Both the position numbers and the translations under genes were made by a program. Below are positions 25,638 through 34,137 of a stretch of 64,000 nt of DNA, one piece after another. The DNA is taken from the NCBI RefSeq assembly GCF_030848305.1, contig NZ_CP114598.1:1302001-1366000 (forward strand), written 5' to 3'. The notes below the pieces were generated by a model. It was not told where the DNA came from and did no database searches. It was given only the letters and a program-made list of their open reading frames with translations. Each line of letters opens with the position of its first letter. Position 1 is the first letter of the stretch. Source of the DNA: Akkermansia muciniphila (lineage in GTDB: Bacteria > Verrucomicrobiota > Verrucomicrobiia > Verrucomicrobiales > Akkermansiaceae).

Positions 25638-27017
25638 ATGAAACCGTCCGAGATCAGGAATGTTCTGGAAGACCATGAAGTGCGCCCCAGCAAGTCCCTG
25701 GGTCAGAATTTCCTGACGGATGAGAATGTAGCCCGCTGGATTGTGGAGCAGCTCGAAATCCGGCCGGAGGACTGTGTGGTGGAGGTAGGGCCAGGAACCG
25801 GCTCCCTGACGGAACATGCCGCCCCCCTTTGCCGCAAACTGGTTCTGGTGGAATTTGACTCCCGACTGGCGGAATACCAGAAAGAGCGCTGGGCCGATGA
25901 TCCCCATGTGGAAGTTCACCATGCCGACGGCGCTTCCTGGGATCCGAGGGGGCTGTTTGCAGAGGCCCCTGTCAAATTCCTTGGCAATCTCCCTTATTCC
26001 GCGGGAGGAGCCATCCTCCAGAATTTTCTGTCCAGGCCCAGCGCTGTGGAACGTGCCGTGGTGATGCTTCAGAAGGAGTTTATCGACCGTATTCTGGCGA
26101 CGCCGGATGATGATGCCTTCGGGCTGTTGTCCCTGCGCATCCAGAAGAACTGGATTCCCCGTGCCCTCAAAACCATCCCGCCGGAAGCGTTTCATCCCCG
26201 TCCGCGTATTGATTCCACCGTGATGCTGCTCACTCCCCGTCCAGCCCGCGAGCTGCCTCCATATGACGACCGGCTGATGGACGAACTGATGCGCAGGGCT
26301 TTTTCCCAGCGGCGCAAACAATTGAAAAAACAGCTCCCCGCTTCTCCCCCATGGGAGGATGTAGCTGCTTCCCTGGGGCTTTCCCCTTCCGCCAGGGCTG
26401 AAGAGTTGAATTTGTCCCAGTGGGTGGAACTAACGCGCGTTTATGATGCCAATCCTCTCAAGGATGTGGCGCAGAGCGGGGATGAATTGTTTGACATCGT
26501 GGATGAACTCAACCAGGTGACGGGGCAGGGCACGCGCCGGGAGATACATGAAGGCAGCCTCCGTCATCGTGCCGTACACATGTTTCTGGTCAACAAGCAT
26601 GGAGCCGTTCTTCTCCAGAAAAGGTCCTTATGGAAAGACAGGCAGCCGGGCAAATGGGATTCCTCCGCAGCCGGGCATCTGGATGCCGGGGAAAGTTATG
26701 AGGAAGCCGCGGTGCGGGAGCTGAAGGAGGAGCTGGGCGTGTCCGGCTGCGGGCTGCAGAAAATCGCGGATTTTGACGCCGGAGAAAATAACGGCTGGGA
26801 ATTCATCTCCCTTTATGAAGGACGGTATTCCGGGAAGGTTCGTTTTCCAGCGGCGGAAGTGGACAGCGTGCAGTGGTTTACGCCGGAGCAAATCCAGGCG
26901 TGGGTGGAACGCCGTCCGCAGGATTTCTCCCCTGCATTCATTCCGTGTTGGAATGCATGGCTGGCTGCGAACAGAAAAGATCATTCTAACTCAAATACAT
27001 ATCATGATAAACCCTGA
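25638..27017 (+). CDS. rsmA: Fused 16S rRNA dimethyltransferase RsmA and Nudix hydrolase
   Basis: The first 270 residues are RsmA/KsgA, which dimethylates two adjacent adenines in helix 45 of 16S rRNA. They carry SKSLGQNFLTDENVARWIV, the SAM motif VVEVGPGTGSLTEH, the NLPY catalytic motif (FLGNLPYSAGGA) and the C-terminal FHPRPRIDSTVMLL. From about 275 a second domain starts (ELFDIVDELNQVTGQGTRRE), with a complete Nudix box GHLDAGESYEEAAVRELKEE at about 355. Its layout resembles Nudix proteins of the IPP-isomerase-like group. The two are in one frame with no stop or start signal between them. The 3' end overlaps the next gene by 14 bases, which suggests translational coupling. Fusion of these two activities is unusual. 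Confidence 0.92.
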   Translation: MKPSEIRNVLEDHEVRPSKSLGQNFLTDENVARWIVEQLEIRPEDCVVEVGPGTGSLTEHAAPLCRKLVLVEFDSRLAEYQKERWADDPHVEVHHADGASWDPRGLFAEAPVKFLGNLPYSAGGAILQNFLSRPSAVERAVVMLQKEFIDRILATPDDDAFGLLSLRIQKNWIPRALKTIPPEAFHPRPRIDSTVMLLTPRPARELPPYDDRLMDELMRRAFSQRRKQLKKQLPASPPWEDVAASLGLSPSARAEELNLSQWVELTRVYDANPLKDVAQSGDELFDIVDELNQVTGQGTRREIHEGSLRHRAVHMFLVNKHGAVLLQKRSLWKDRQPGKWDSSAAGHLDAGESYEEAAVRELKEELGVSGCGLQKIADFDAGENNGWEFISLYEGRYSGKVRFPAAEVDSVQWFTPEQIQAWVERRPQDFSPAFIPCWNAWLAANRKDHSNSNTYHDKP

Positions 27018-27465
27018 TCAATTATCTCCGGAACAAATCCAGTCCATCCGAACCTGGGCGGAAGAAGGACTGGATTTAAACGCCATCCAGAAAAAACTGC
27101 ATGAAGAACTGAACATCAAGCTGACGTTCATGGATACGAGATTCCTGCTTCAGGATCTGGATATCCGCATCAGACAGCCGGAGCCGGAACCTGAAGACGA
27201 ACAGCCCGGAGAGCTTCCCGGAACGATGTCGCCCCCTGCCTCCCTGCTGGGAAAAACCCAGGTAACTGTGGATGAGATAACGCCTCCCCATGCCCTGATG
27301 GCCGGCAAGGTTTTATTCAAGAGTGGCGCCCAGGGCGCATGGGATATTGATCGTACCGGCCGTATCAACTGGGACGCTACGCTTGGAGAACCTACGGCGG
27401 ACGACTTGAGGGAATTTGAAGTGGAACTGCAAACCGTTATTCGCAGCCGCATGGGAGCCATGTAA
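27004..27465 (+). CDS. Conserved hypothetical protein coupled to rsmA
   Basis: A 153-residue protein whose ATG lies inside the end of the preceding gene. The N-terminal 40 residues (LSPEQIQSIRTWAEEGLDLN AIQKKL split) form a helical segment resembling a helix-turn-helix of the resolvase or ribosome-associated type. After a Pro/Glu-rich linker comes a beta-rich region ending in GAQGAWDIDRTGRINWDATLGEPTADDL. The last part suits a small dimeric beta domain. I do not recognise the family; it looks like a lineage-specific protein. The overlap with the RsmA-Nudix gene suggests joint expression. No membrane segment or signal peptide is visible. Confidence 0.75.
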   Translation: MINPDQLSPEQIQSIRTWAEEGLDLNAIQKKLHEELNIKLTFMDTRFLLQDLDIRIRQPEPEPEDEQPGELPGTMSPPASLLGKTQVTVDEITPPHALMAGKVLFKSGAQGAWDIDRTGRINWDATLGEPTADDLREFEVELQTVIRSRMGAM

Positions 27466-27664
27466 GGGAACCGGAAAATATTCCCTTTGAGATGGACTGG
27501 AAGCAGGAACTCACTGGGTGGCGGTTATTTTCAATAAAAGCCTTGGCAGGAACGGGAAATACCGTGTCCGCATGTCATTCGTGAGAGAATGTCTGCCCCG
27601 GGGTTGCCCGAAAAAAAGATGAGCTTTGATTTAGTCCCACAGTAAAAGCAACAAAAGAATTATC

Positions 27665-27928
27665 ATGGAGATACCGGAGGAAATGATTGAAACGCTGGTG
27701 CCTGCCGTTCGGGAACAACTGGAGTCGCCGGACACCGCTTATGTTAAAAACTGTCTGGAGCGCCTGACAGGGCGGGAAAAACTGGAAGAACAGGAAGCTC
27801 TGGAACTGATGGCGCAGGCTCTGGCCATTACCATTAATGCGATGATGGTGGGGGGGCGCCCTTTTGATTCGGGAAAGTATAAGGCACTTTTGAAAGATCT
27901 CCCGGCTCTTCCGGATGAGGCTCCGTGA
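27665..27928 (+). CDS. Small helical hypothetical protein
   Basis: An 87-residue, acidic, wholly helical-looking protein (MEIPEEMIETLVPAVREQLE, ERLTGREKLEEQEALELMAQ) with no signal peptide, membrane segment or known motif. The preceding gene ends 200 bases upstream and the Lys/Ala-rich gene starts 57 bases downstream on the same strand, so these two may be cotranscribed. A function cannot be given. Confidence 0.65.
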   Translation: MEIPEEMIETLVPAVREQLESPDTAYVKNCLERLTGREKLEEQEALELMAQALAITINAMMVGGRPFDSGKYKALLKDLPALPDEAP

Positions 27929-27984
27929 TAAATCTCGACAATCTCCGGAATTGATTCATAATCCTTTCTTTCACTTGAAATTTT

Positions 27985-28806
27985 ATGGCAAAAAAACCAT
28001 TAGAAACAGGTGCTCCGGAAGCGTCCGCAGCTAAAAAAACGACTGCTCGCAAGACGGCGGCCAAAAAGACGGCCTCTACCACTAAAAAGGCCGCCGCAGC
28101 TGAAAAAAAATCTGCTGCAGACGCCGCTTCCGTAGAAGCACCCAAAACCAAAATCAAAACGGTCAAGTCCGCCCCGAAAACCGCGGTGAAGACAAAAACC
28201 GTGAAAACAGCCAAAAAGGCGGTTGATGAAAAGGCTCCTGTCTCTGAACCGGTTGTTGTCCCTTCCGAGGCCCCGGCTCCTTCCGCTCCCGTAGAAAAGG
28301 AGATGATGCCCGAAGCTTCCCAGAAGCCCCAGGCTGCCGCTCCGGCCAAGGTCAAGCGGGAATCGTTCCGCCCCAATCGCAATGCGGAACAGCAGGAACG
28401 CCATGAACAGCATGGCGGAGATGTCTTTGCCCAGCCGGAAACGGTGGGCGGCGCCTCCGAAGGTCCCTTTAACAAGCGCAAGCGCCGCCGCCGCAATAAA
28501 AAAGGCGGCGGTTCCGAAGACCGCCAACCTATGCAGGATGCCGCTTCTCTCAAGCAGCTGGATGGTAAGAAGGTGGCTTCCCGCGCTTGGAAAATGTTCC
28601 TGGCGGAAGTGTCTGAAGAAGGCCTTGCCCTGATGGACGACCAGACGGCGCGAGAGGCGGCCCGCCGCGCTTTCCGCTGTGCGGAATTCTTCATGATGGA
28701 GGAAGCTCGCCGCAAACATGCCCAGGAAGCTGCTCTCCAGCAACAGGAGAAAACTTCTTCTTCAGAAGAGGAACGGGATTCCGAAGAAGATTCCGGAGAA
28801 GAATAA
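27985..28806 (+). CDS. Lys/Ala/Pro-rich basic protein with an acidic tail, histone H1-like N-terminus
   Basis: A 273-residue protein. The first 90 residues are low-complexity and strongly basic (AAKKTTARKTAAKKTASTTK, TKIKTVKSAPKTAVKTKTVK), the composition of histone-H1-like bacterial chromatin proteins. Residues 90-140 are Pro/Ala-rich and then comes a second basic patch, FNKRKRRRRNKKGGG. The C-terminal part (residues 190-245) is a helical globular piece (KVASRAWKMFLAEVSEEGLA, MDDQTAREAARRAFRCAEFF), and the tail is acidic. It could bind nucleic acid, either the nucleoid or RNA. The globular piece is not one I recognise. A terminator follows at once. Confidence 0.75.
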   Translation: MAKKPLETGAPEASAAKKTTARKTAAKKTASTTKKAAAAEKKSAADAASVEAPKTKIKTVKSAPKTAVKTKTVKTAKKAVDEKAPVSEPVVVPSEAPAPSAPVEKEMMPEASQKPQAAAPAKVKRESFRPNRNAEQQERHEQHGGDVFAQPETVGGASEGPFNKRKRRRRNKKGGGSEDRQPMQDAASLKQLDGKKVASRAWKMFLAEVSEEGLALMDDQTAREAARRAFRCAEFFMMEEARRKHAQEAALQQQEKTSSSEEERDSEEDSGEE

Positions 28807-28828
28807 TTCCTGCCTGTGATGATGTTTT

Positions 28829-28859
28829 TGCCCTGCGGCGGATGCCGCAGGGCATTTTT
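28829..28859 (+). terminator. Rho-independent terminator
   Basis: TGCCCTGCGGC pairs with GCCGCAGGGCA, followed by TTTTTG. It lies 23 bases past the stop of the basic protein gene. Confidence 0.9.
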
Positions 28860-29060
28860 GTATCCTCCGGGGCTGATTCTCCGGAATTTGAATGGCCGTG
28901 TTTTCTCCGGTGCATTGGGAGTCAGCATGCGTCAACCTTTTTCACCTGTGCTCAAAAAACAGCCTTTTCCCAACCAGAGCAAGTTTTGAGAATGGAGAGC
29001 ATAGAAGACGCCTGTATGAAAGCGGGCTTTATTTCATGTCATTCCCCGTTCTTATTCCTC

Positions 29061-30398
29061 CTAAACTTTTTTGCCTCTCCATTTCCCGCTCTTGAGGTAC
29101 CACCATGCCAGGGTGATCAGGGTAACGCCGTAAACGTGTTCGGAAAACCAACAGAGAGCTACATCCGGCTTGAGCCTGATGATTCCGTAATAAATGACGG
29201 CCGTGTAAACGGCCAGGGAAATCATTTCCATGATGAATCCCGCCTTGGTATTGCCTGTGCCGGATACGGCGTTGAACAGAATGAATGACGGAGCCATGAT
29301 CAGTGTGGAAGAAGCCATTACATACACGGAATTAACGCTGGCGGCAATCAGGGACGGGCTGTCCGTGAAGGTGCGGAGGACGAGTTCCGGAAACAGGCAC
29401 AGTATCATGAGCAGGGGGATCAGGATGGCGTATGTCAGTTTGAGGGTCATGCCGCAGGTTTTGAACAGGCAGCGCTGTTTTCCCGCGCCTATCTGGTTAC
29501 TGATAAGAGCTCCTGCCGTGGTCGCAAAAGCGCTGATTACCATGATCAGCAGGGCGGAAATGTTGCGCACGATGTTGGTGACGGCCAGCGGGCGTTCTCC
29601 TAAATGTTCAATCGCCAGGAAAAAAATAAACCAGATGGAAACGGAAATGAAAGATTGCACCATGGTCCATCCGGAAATGGACAGCATCCCCTTCAGCAGA
29701 TGGGGGCGGAGTGCGAACGCCCGGCGAAAGCCGTACTTCCGTTTATCCGCCGTTATGCTTGTGTAGACGATGAAAAAGAGAAGGGAGACTGCTTCCGACA
29801 CGCTGGAAGCAATGGCCGCTCCTGCAATGCCCGCGGCGGGGAAGCCGCCTTTCCCGAAAATGAGGCAGTAATTCAGCGCAACATTGCTCAGGAGCATGAC
29901 AAGGGAATTGACCGTCAGAATCTTCGTCTGGGTAATCCCCACGTAATAGGCGCGGAACATCACGCAGAGGAAAGAGAAAAAGACACCGTAGGTGCGCCAG
30001 TGAAGGTAATCCGCCGTGGCTTTGTACACCTGTGGGGAATCAATGATGTCCCGCAGGATAATGGGGGAAAAATATTGAGATGCGGCAAAAAGGGCTATCG
30101 CCAGGACCAGCATGAAATAACAGCCCTGGATCATGGTGGGGGCAATCCTGTTGTAACGGCGTTCCCCGTTTCGGCGCGCAATGATGATTTGTGCGCCGAA
30201 ACCGAAGCCGAACGCCAACATGAACATGGCCATGTAATACACGCCGCCCAGGGCGCACGCTCCCAGCGCCACGTCCCCCACGCGTCCTAGGAAGACAGCA
30301 TCCGTCAGGCCGATCATATGCTCAATGATCAGGCTGATCATGAGGGGGTATGACATGAGCCATATCTTTTGGTAGGAAGTAAAAGAAGGATTATTCAT
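29061..30398 (-). CDS. MATE family efflux transporter
   Basis: A 445-residue inner-membrane protein with twelve predicted membrane segments. It would export cationic drugs or metabolites in exchange for Na+ or H+. MATE-typical features are the first helix region MISLIIEHMIGLTDAVFLGR, the internal symmetry of two six-helix bundles, and ALISNQIGAGKQ at about residue 310, matching the conserved Q-N-x-G-A-G loop of the second half. The start region WLMSYPLMISLIIEHMIGL is usual. It is in the same orientation as trkH, with 137 bases between. Substrate is unknown. Confidence 0.87.
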   Translation of the reverse strand: MNNPSFTSYQKIWLMSYPLMISLIIEHMIGLTDAVFLGRVGDVALGACALGGVYYMAMFMLAFGFGFGAQIIIARRNGERRYNRIAPTMIQGCYFMLVLAIALFAASQYFSPIILRDIIDSPQVYKATADYLHWRTYGVFFSFLCVMFRAYYVGITQTKILTVNSLVMLLSNVALNYCLIFGKGGFPAAGIAGAAIASSVSEAVSLLFFIVYTSITADKRKYGFRRAFALRPHLLKGMLSISGWTMVQSFISVSIWFIFFLAIEHLGERPLAVTNIVRNISALLIMVISAFATTAGALISNQIGAGKQRCLFKTCGMTLKLTYAILIPLLMILCLFPELVLRTFTDSPSLIAASVNSVYVMASSTLIMAPSFILFNAVSGTGNTKAGFIMEMISLAVYTAVIYYGIIRLKPDVALCWFSEHVYGVTLITLAWWYLKSGKWRGKKV

Positions 30399-30535
30399 AG
30401 CGGGGGCAGCCTGCGGGCATGGTTCGCCGAGGGCAGGCGCTAAAGGCCCAATATTTTTGAATTAAAATGTTTTCTTGCAAGAAAGAAATTCGTTTGCTTT
30501 CTCACATGTCGTGAAAATGCGGGTAATATTCCGGT

Positions 30536-32335
30536 TCAACTGAGAGGCAGTCTGGTTTCCGGATACCGCAGGGGGGATTTGGTGGGTTGTTTCATGAACG
30601 CCAGCACGAAAGCCACCATGCCTACGCGTCCCACAATCATGTTGAACACGATCATCCATTTGCCGACATCGCTGAGTTCCGGAGTGACGTTCCAGGAAAA
30701 GCCTACTGTGGCGAAAGAACTGACCACTTCGAAAAACAGGCGTTCCAGGCTCAACTGCGGTTCCGCAAAACACATGACCGTAGTCATCATGCCCACCCAG
30801 GCTCCGGCAAGGATGACGGTGATGACGGCTCGTTCCACCACATTGCGGGCAATCCGGCGCTTGTGCATGACCACGTCCTTCTTACCCTGTAAGATGCGCG
30901 CCACCTCCCCGCAGGAAACGGCGAATGCGGTGGTATGGACCCCTCCCGTGGTGGAACCGGGATTGCCGCCGATGAACATGAGAGCCCCCAGAAACAAGGC
31001 GTATGGAACGCTGTTGAGCGCCATGTCCGAGATGTTGAACCCTGCCGTGCGCGCCGTTGCGTTAAACAGGCTCTCCCACAAAATCCAGTACCAAGGGTCG
31101 GCAGACGTAAACAGGCTGCCGTCAATCACTTTAATCAGGAACAGGATCAATCCGCCGCCAAGCACCAGCGCGGCGGTCATGCGTACGACCAGCCAGCTGT
31201 ATGTGGACCAGTGGCGGCTGACGGTGTTCCGGTTGTCCCAGCCCAGTGCTACTCTGGCCCGGCGGACGATTTCCAGATACATGGCGAACCCCAGGCTTCC
31301 GCAAAGCACCATGACCATGATGGTGATCTGGCCACCCGTATTATAGGCTATGCCCGGAGTGGCCAGGTTATCCGCAAACAGGCTGAATCCCGCATTGCAG
31401 AAACCGGAAACGGAATGGAAGACGGCGTACCACCAGAGCGTGTCTCCCTCCAGCCCCGGAACATGTCTCCAGGAAAAATAAAGGCCTATGGCCCCCAGCG
31501 CTTCCACCCCGAACGTGACGGCAATAATATTCTTGATGAACCGGTCTACCTGGGCAATGCCTTCTTCATCCAGCAGGTTGCTGATGGTTACCTTGGAACG
31601 CAGGCTCAACCCCTGGCCTACCATCAGGGAGACGAAATAAGTGAACGTCATAATGCCGAAAGCGCCCACCTGGAAAAGCGCCAGCAAAATGGTCTGTCCG
31701 TAATTGGTGAAATGTTCATGGACATTCAGGGGGACCAGCCCCGTGACGCAGACGGCGCTGGTGCTGATGAAATAGGCGTCCGTGGCGGAAAGGACGATGC
31801 CGTCCTTGGTTGCTCCCGGAGACATGAGAAGAGTTCCTCCCAGCGCAATGAAGGCAATCAGGGTAAGCAGGAAAAGAAGGGCGGGACGGATGCGCGGGAG
31901 GTGGAATCCCCTGTTCCGGCGGGCGATGCGGAAAAAATACTCCTTGAGGTTCAGCAGAGGGGCGGCTCCGTAGCAGAGGCAGAGCGCGCGGAAAATATTC
32001 TGAAGCTCTATTTTGGAGATGAAGGTGGAACGGAAAAAGTCACCAGCCAGCATGACCAGAATCAACAGCCCCAGGCACAGTTCTACCCACCGGGGGTTGC
32101 GGATGGTTCTGGCAAGCCATTTTTCCCGCAAAATGCCGATGACGCCCGTGAGCTGGCCCAGCACCAGGAAGGAGAGAATTTCGCGGAAATAGCGCAGGGA
32201 AAGCTGGTCTTCATGGATCTCTCCGAAGCCGTTCCACCACAGCAGCCACATCAATGCGGCCAGTGTGCACAGGCCGAACCCCATTTCCATGGCCTCAAAA
32301 TGGTTCAGTAGCGGTTTTTTCTTCGTCTCATTCAC
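30536..32335 (-). CDS. trkH: Trk-type potassium uptake membrane subunit
   Basis: The membrane pore of a Trk/Ktr K+ transporter. The 599-residue protein starts with four or so extra membrane segments (residues 15-130) before the TrkH core. The selectivity filters are visible as SAVCVTGLVPLNVHEHF, VSGFCNAGFSLFADNL, NATARTAGFNISDM and VVSSFATVGFSWNVTPELS, with GGNPGSTTGGVHTTAFAV before the last repeats. Together these four P-loops form one pore. The regulatory subunit TrkA or KtrA is not in the window. It is a single gene in front of the tRNA-Leu gene and read away from it. Confidence 0.92.
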   Translation of the reverse strand: MNETKKKPLLNHFEAMEMGFGLCTLAALMWLLWWNGFGEIHEDQLSLRYFREILSFLVLGQLTGVIGILREKWLARTIRNPRWVELCLGLLILVMLAGDFFRSTFISKIELQNIFRALCLCYGAAPLLNLKEYFFRIARRNRGFHLPRIRPALLFLLTLIAFIALGGTLLMSPGATKDGIVLSATDAYFISTSAVCVTGLVPLNVHEHFTNYGQTILLALFQVGAFGIMTFTYFVSLMVGQGLSLRSKVTISNLLDEEGIAQVDRFIKNIIAVTFGVEALGAIGLYFSWRHVPGLEGDTLWWYAVFHSVSGFCNAGFSLFADNLATPGIAYNTGGQITIMVMVLCGSLGFAMYLEIVRRARVALGWDNRNTVSRHWSTYSWLVVRMTAALVLGGGLILFLIKVIDGSLFTSADPWYWILWESLFNATARTAGFNISDMALNSVPYALFLGALMFIGGNPGSTTGGVHTTAFAVSCGEVARILQGKKDVVMHKRRIARNVVERAVITVILAGAWVGMMTTVMCFAEPQLSLERLFFEVVSSFATVGFSWNVTPELSDVGKWMIVFNMIVGRVGMVAFVLAFMKQPTKSPLRYPETRLPLS

Positions 32336-32536
32336 AAGCCTGCAATGGTGATGTTTCTGATGCTGGGGGGAGACTACTGCATACGGGAAGATTTGAGAAG
32401 CTCTTATATCGTTTCCAAAGGCGTTCCGACCAAAGGTCGGAAGACTCTTTTTGAAAAAAATTTTTTCATGTGGAGGAAAATAGTTGCCAATCCGGCGTCG
32501 CCGTGCATAATAAGCCCCGTTCTTACCAAACCATGT

Positions 32537-32623
32537 GCGCTCGTGGCGGAATTGGTAGACGCGCTAGATTCAGGTTCTAGTGGGGGTTCCCCCGTGAAGG
32601 TTCGAGTCCTTTCGGGCGCACCA
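32537..32623 (+). tRNA. tRNA-Leu (anticodon CAG)
   Basis: An 87-nt gene with CCA encoded. The acceptor arm GCGCTCG pairs with CGGGCGC (one G-T pair), the anticodon arm is CTAGA-TTCAGGT-TCTAG giving anticodon CAG, the long variable arm (TGGGGGTTCCCCC) is of class II type, and the T loop is GTTCGAGTC. Discriminator A and CCA follow. Confidence 0.97.
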
Positions 32624-32626
32624 AAC

Positions 32627-32659
32627 AAGGCCCTGCAAGTTAACTGCTTGCAGGGCCTT
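32627..32659 (+). terminator. Hairpin after tRNA-Leu
   Basis: AAGGCCCTGCAAG and its complement form 13-bp arms around TTAACTG, with CTGGTTTTAT after it. It starts 4 bases past the CCA end, so it terminates the tRNA transcript. Confidence 0.85.
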
Positions 32660-32732
32660 ACTGGTTTTATGATGTATTTGTGCATCGGCTTTGACGCAAC
32701 GCCGGAAGATTGGTGAAGGGCAAGGATGAGGA

Positions 32733-33071
32733 TTATTGATCTGTTGTTAAGGAACGCCTGTGATTTTCAGGGGAGGGGTCTTTTCCTTTTGGGGAATGAA
32801 TGCCTGCGAATTGTTCATGCGCCAGCTTCATGAACATGCAGGATGAACATTTCCTTTCAGCGGTAATGCGTTGTCGGCGCTCCTGGTCGTAAAGTTTCTC
32901 GTAGCGTTCGGCGCGTTTCATTTCCCTCCAGAGGAAGATGCCCATCACGGCTGCCACGGAGGCGCCGTTTTGAACGTATTCAAGCAGGGGATTGAGTTCA
33001 GAAGTAGCCATGCAAACAACAGCAAGGGTGTTGGCTAAGACGACACTTGTAGTAACAGCGGTCTGGGTCAT
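32733..33071 (-). CDS. Small membrane protein of a phage-type lysis cassette
   Basis: A 112-residue protein with an N-terminal hydrophobic stretch (TQTAVTTSVVLANTLAVVCM), a second one around residues 36-48 (VQNGASVAAVMGIFLWR), and then a charged coiled-coil-like region (EMKRAERYEKLYDQERRQRI). The last third contains a CSSC motif (AERKCSSCMF). The start at 33071 lies 13 bases past the endolysin gene's stop, and all three genes of the cassette run in the same direction. A role as second holin or spanin-like factor is suggested by the order and the membrane-plus-coil layout. The end of this gene is about 110 bases from the tRNA-Leu gene. Confidence 0.65.
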   Translation of the reverse strand: MTQTAVTTSVVLANTLAVVCMATSELNPLLEYVQNGASVAAVMGIFLWREMKRAERYEKLYDQERRQRITAERKCSSCMFMKLAHEQFAGIHSPKGKDPSPENHRRSLTTDQ

Positions 33072-33084
33072 GGGTAAGGAAAGG

Positions 33085-33672
33085 TTATGTTTCGAAACTT
33101 CTGCGCGCTTCGGAAATGCTTCCGAATTGATGGAGCTGCAAATGCGGCGGATCTGTAAAGGATTTCCATGTTCCTCCCCAGTCCAGGCCGTCAATCTTTG
33201 CGTAAAGTTTACCCAGAGTGGCGTAAAGAGGATGATTTGCCAGGTAGTTGCGGCCCTGGAAAATTCCAAAATCCCAGGCCAGTCCGAAGTTGTGCCAACT
33301 TTGGCCGCCACGGGCATTCGTTACTTTCGGGCGTTGTCCGTAGAGGGCCTCCTGTTCGGCATACGTGCGCGTTCCGCAGATAATTTTTACTTCATATTCC
33401 TGGTTGATGGCTTTATCCAGGGCCAGTTTGAACCATTGCCGGGCGGCTTTTTGCGCTTCCGGCAGCAGGGTGGAGATGTTCCGTTCAGTGCGTTCGTCAA
33501 AGCATCCGGTCTCCATTTTGTATCGGTCGGCGTCCGTAGCCCAGCGTTCCGCTCCGGCCCGCGTGCCGTTGCCGGGAATGCCGTCAATGGCTCCGTGGTA
33601 GTATCCGGCCAGACGCAAGAGCCTTTGCCAATAGAAGGTATCTTTCTGAAGGTCGGAAATGCTGTTAGCCAT
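33085..33672 (-). CDS. Endolysin-like M15 peptidase
   Basis: A 195-residue peptidoglycan peptidase of the VanY/L-alanyl-D-glutamate type. The C-terminal half carries the family pattern TRTYAEQEALY, SWHNFGLAWDFG with the His and Asp zinc ligands, and PPHLQL with the last His. The N-terminal part (LRLAGYYHGAIDGIPGNGTR) is a peptidoglycan-binding-like repeat. There is no signal peptide, which fits an enzyme released by a holin. The start ATG (33672) lies inside the end of the small membrane gene, 8 bases overlapping. This order, holin then endolysin, is the standard of phage lysis modules. Confidence 0.85.
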   Translation of the reverse strand: MANSISDLQKDTFYWQRLLRLAGYYHGAIDGIPGNGTRAGAERWATDADRYKMETGCFDERTERNISTLLPEAQKAARQWFKLALDKAINQEYEVKIICGTRTYAEQEALYGQRPKVTNARGGQSWHNFGLAWDFGIFQGRNYLANHPLYATLGKLYAKIDGLDWGGTWKSFTDPPHLQLHQFGSISEARRSFET

Positions 33673-33862
33673 TGTCGTGGTCTTCCTGTTCCTTTTTCCG
33701 GTCTTTGGTGACGATGCCGATGAGGCCTGCCGCCGCCATGCCTGCGGCGATAATCTGGTCGGCAAGCGTTTGTTCGATAGTGGCTCCGCAGGCTGTGGCC
33801 AGGGCAAGGAGGCCCAGCCATGTGGAACGTTCCGTCAGTCGGTTGAGAATGTATTTGAACAT
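33665..33862 (-). CDS. Putative holin
   Basis: A 65-residue protein with two hydrophobic segments (TWLGLLALATACGATIEQTL and IIAAGMAAAGLIGIVT) separated by a short polar turn, and a charged tail (KDRKKEQEDHDNG), the layout of small phage holins. It overlaps the peptidase gene by 8 bases. Upstream (33863-34137) I see no gene; the cassette's promoter must be there. No other phage gene, such as terminase, capsid or tail, is seen nearby, so this is a lone lysis cassette. Confidence 0.7.
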   Translation of the reverse strand: MFKYILNRLTERSTWLGLLALATACGATIEQTLADQIIAAGMAAAGLIGIVTKDRKKEQEDHDNG

Positions 33863-34137
33863 GTGATTGTCGGTTAGCGTTAAAAAGTTTTCTCTGTACG
33901 GAGAGCTCCAGTTTGCCGGGGATGCTCAAGGCGCCGGAAAAAGATTTTTCCCGGAATCTCTTATCTGTGAGGCAGGCAGGGGCTGGCCTCCGTGCAAGTT
34001 GTTCTGATGTTGGTGCCGCGATTTGCAAAGATTCCGCGGATACTTTTATTGCTTGCCCTAATCGGCAAAATCCGTCACAGGAAACGATACTTGTATTTTA
34101 TTCATGAAGATACCATAATGCGCCAACCAACGCCATT

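Noticed and set aside
32600-33900. tRNA-Leu as integration site with a repeated tRNA end
   Set aside because: I saw no second copy of the tRNA 3' sequence and no integrase gene, so an attachment site cannot be claimed.
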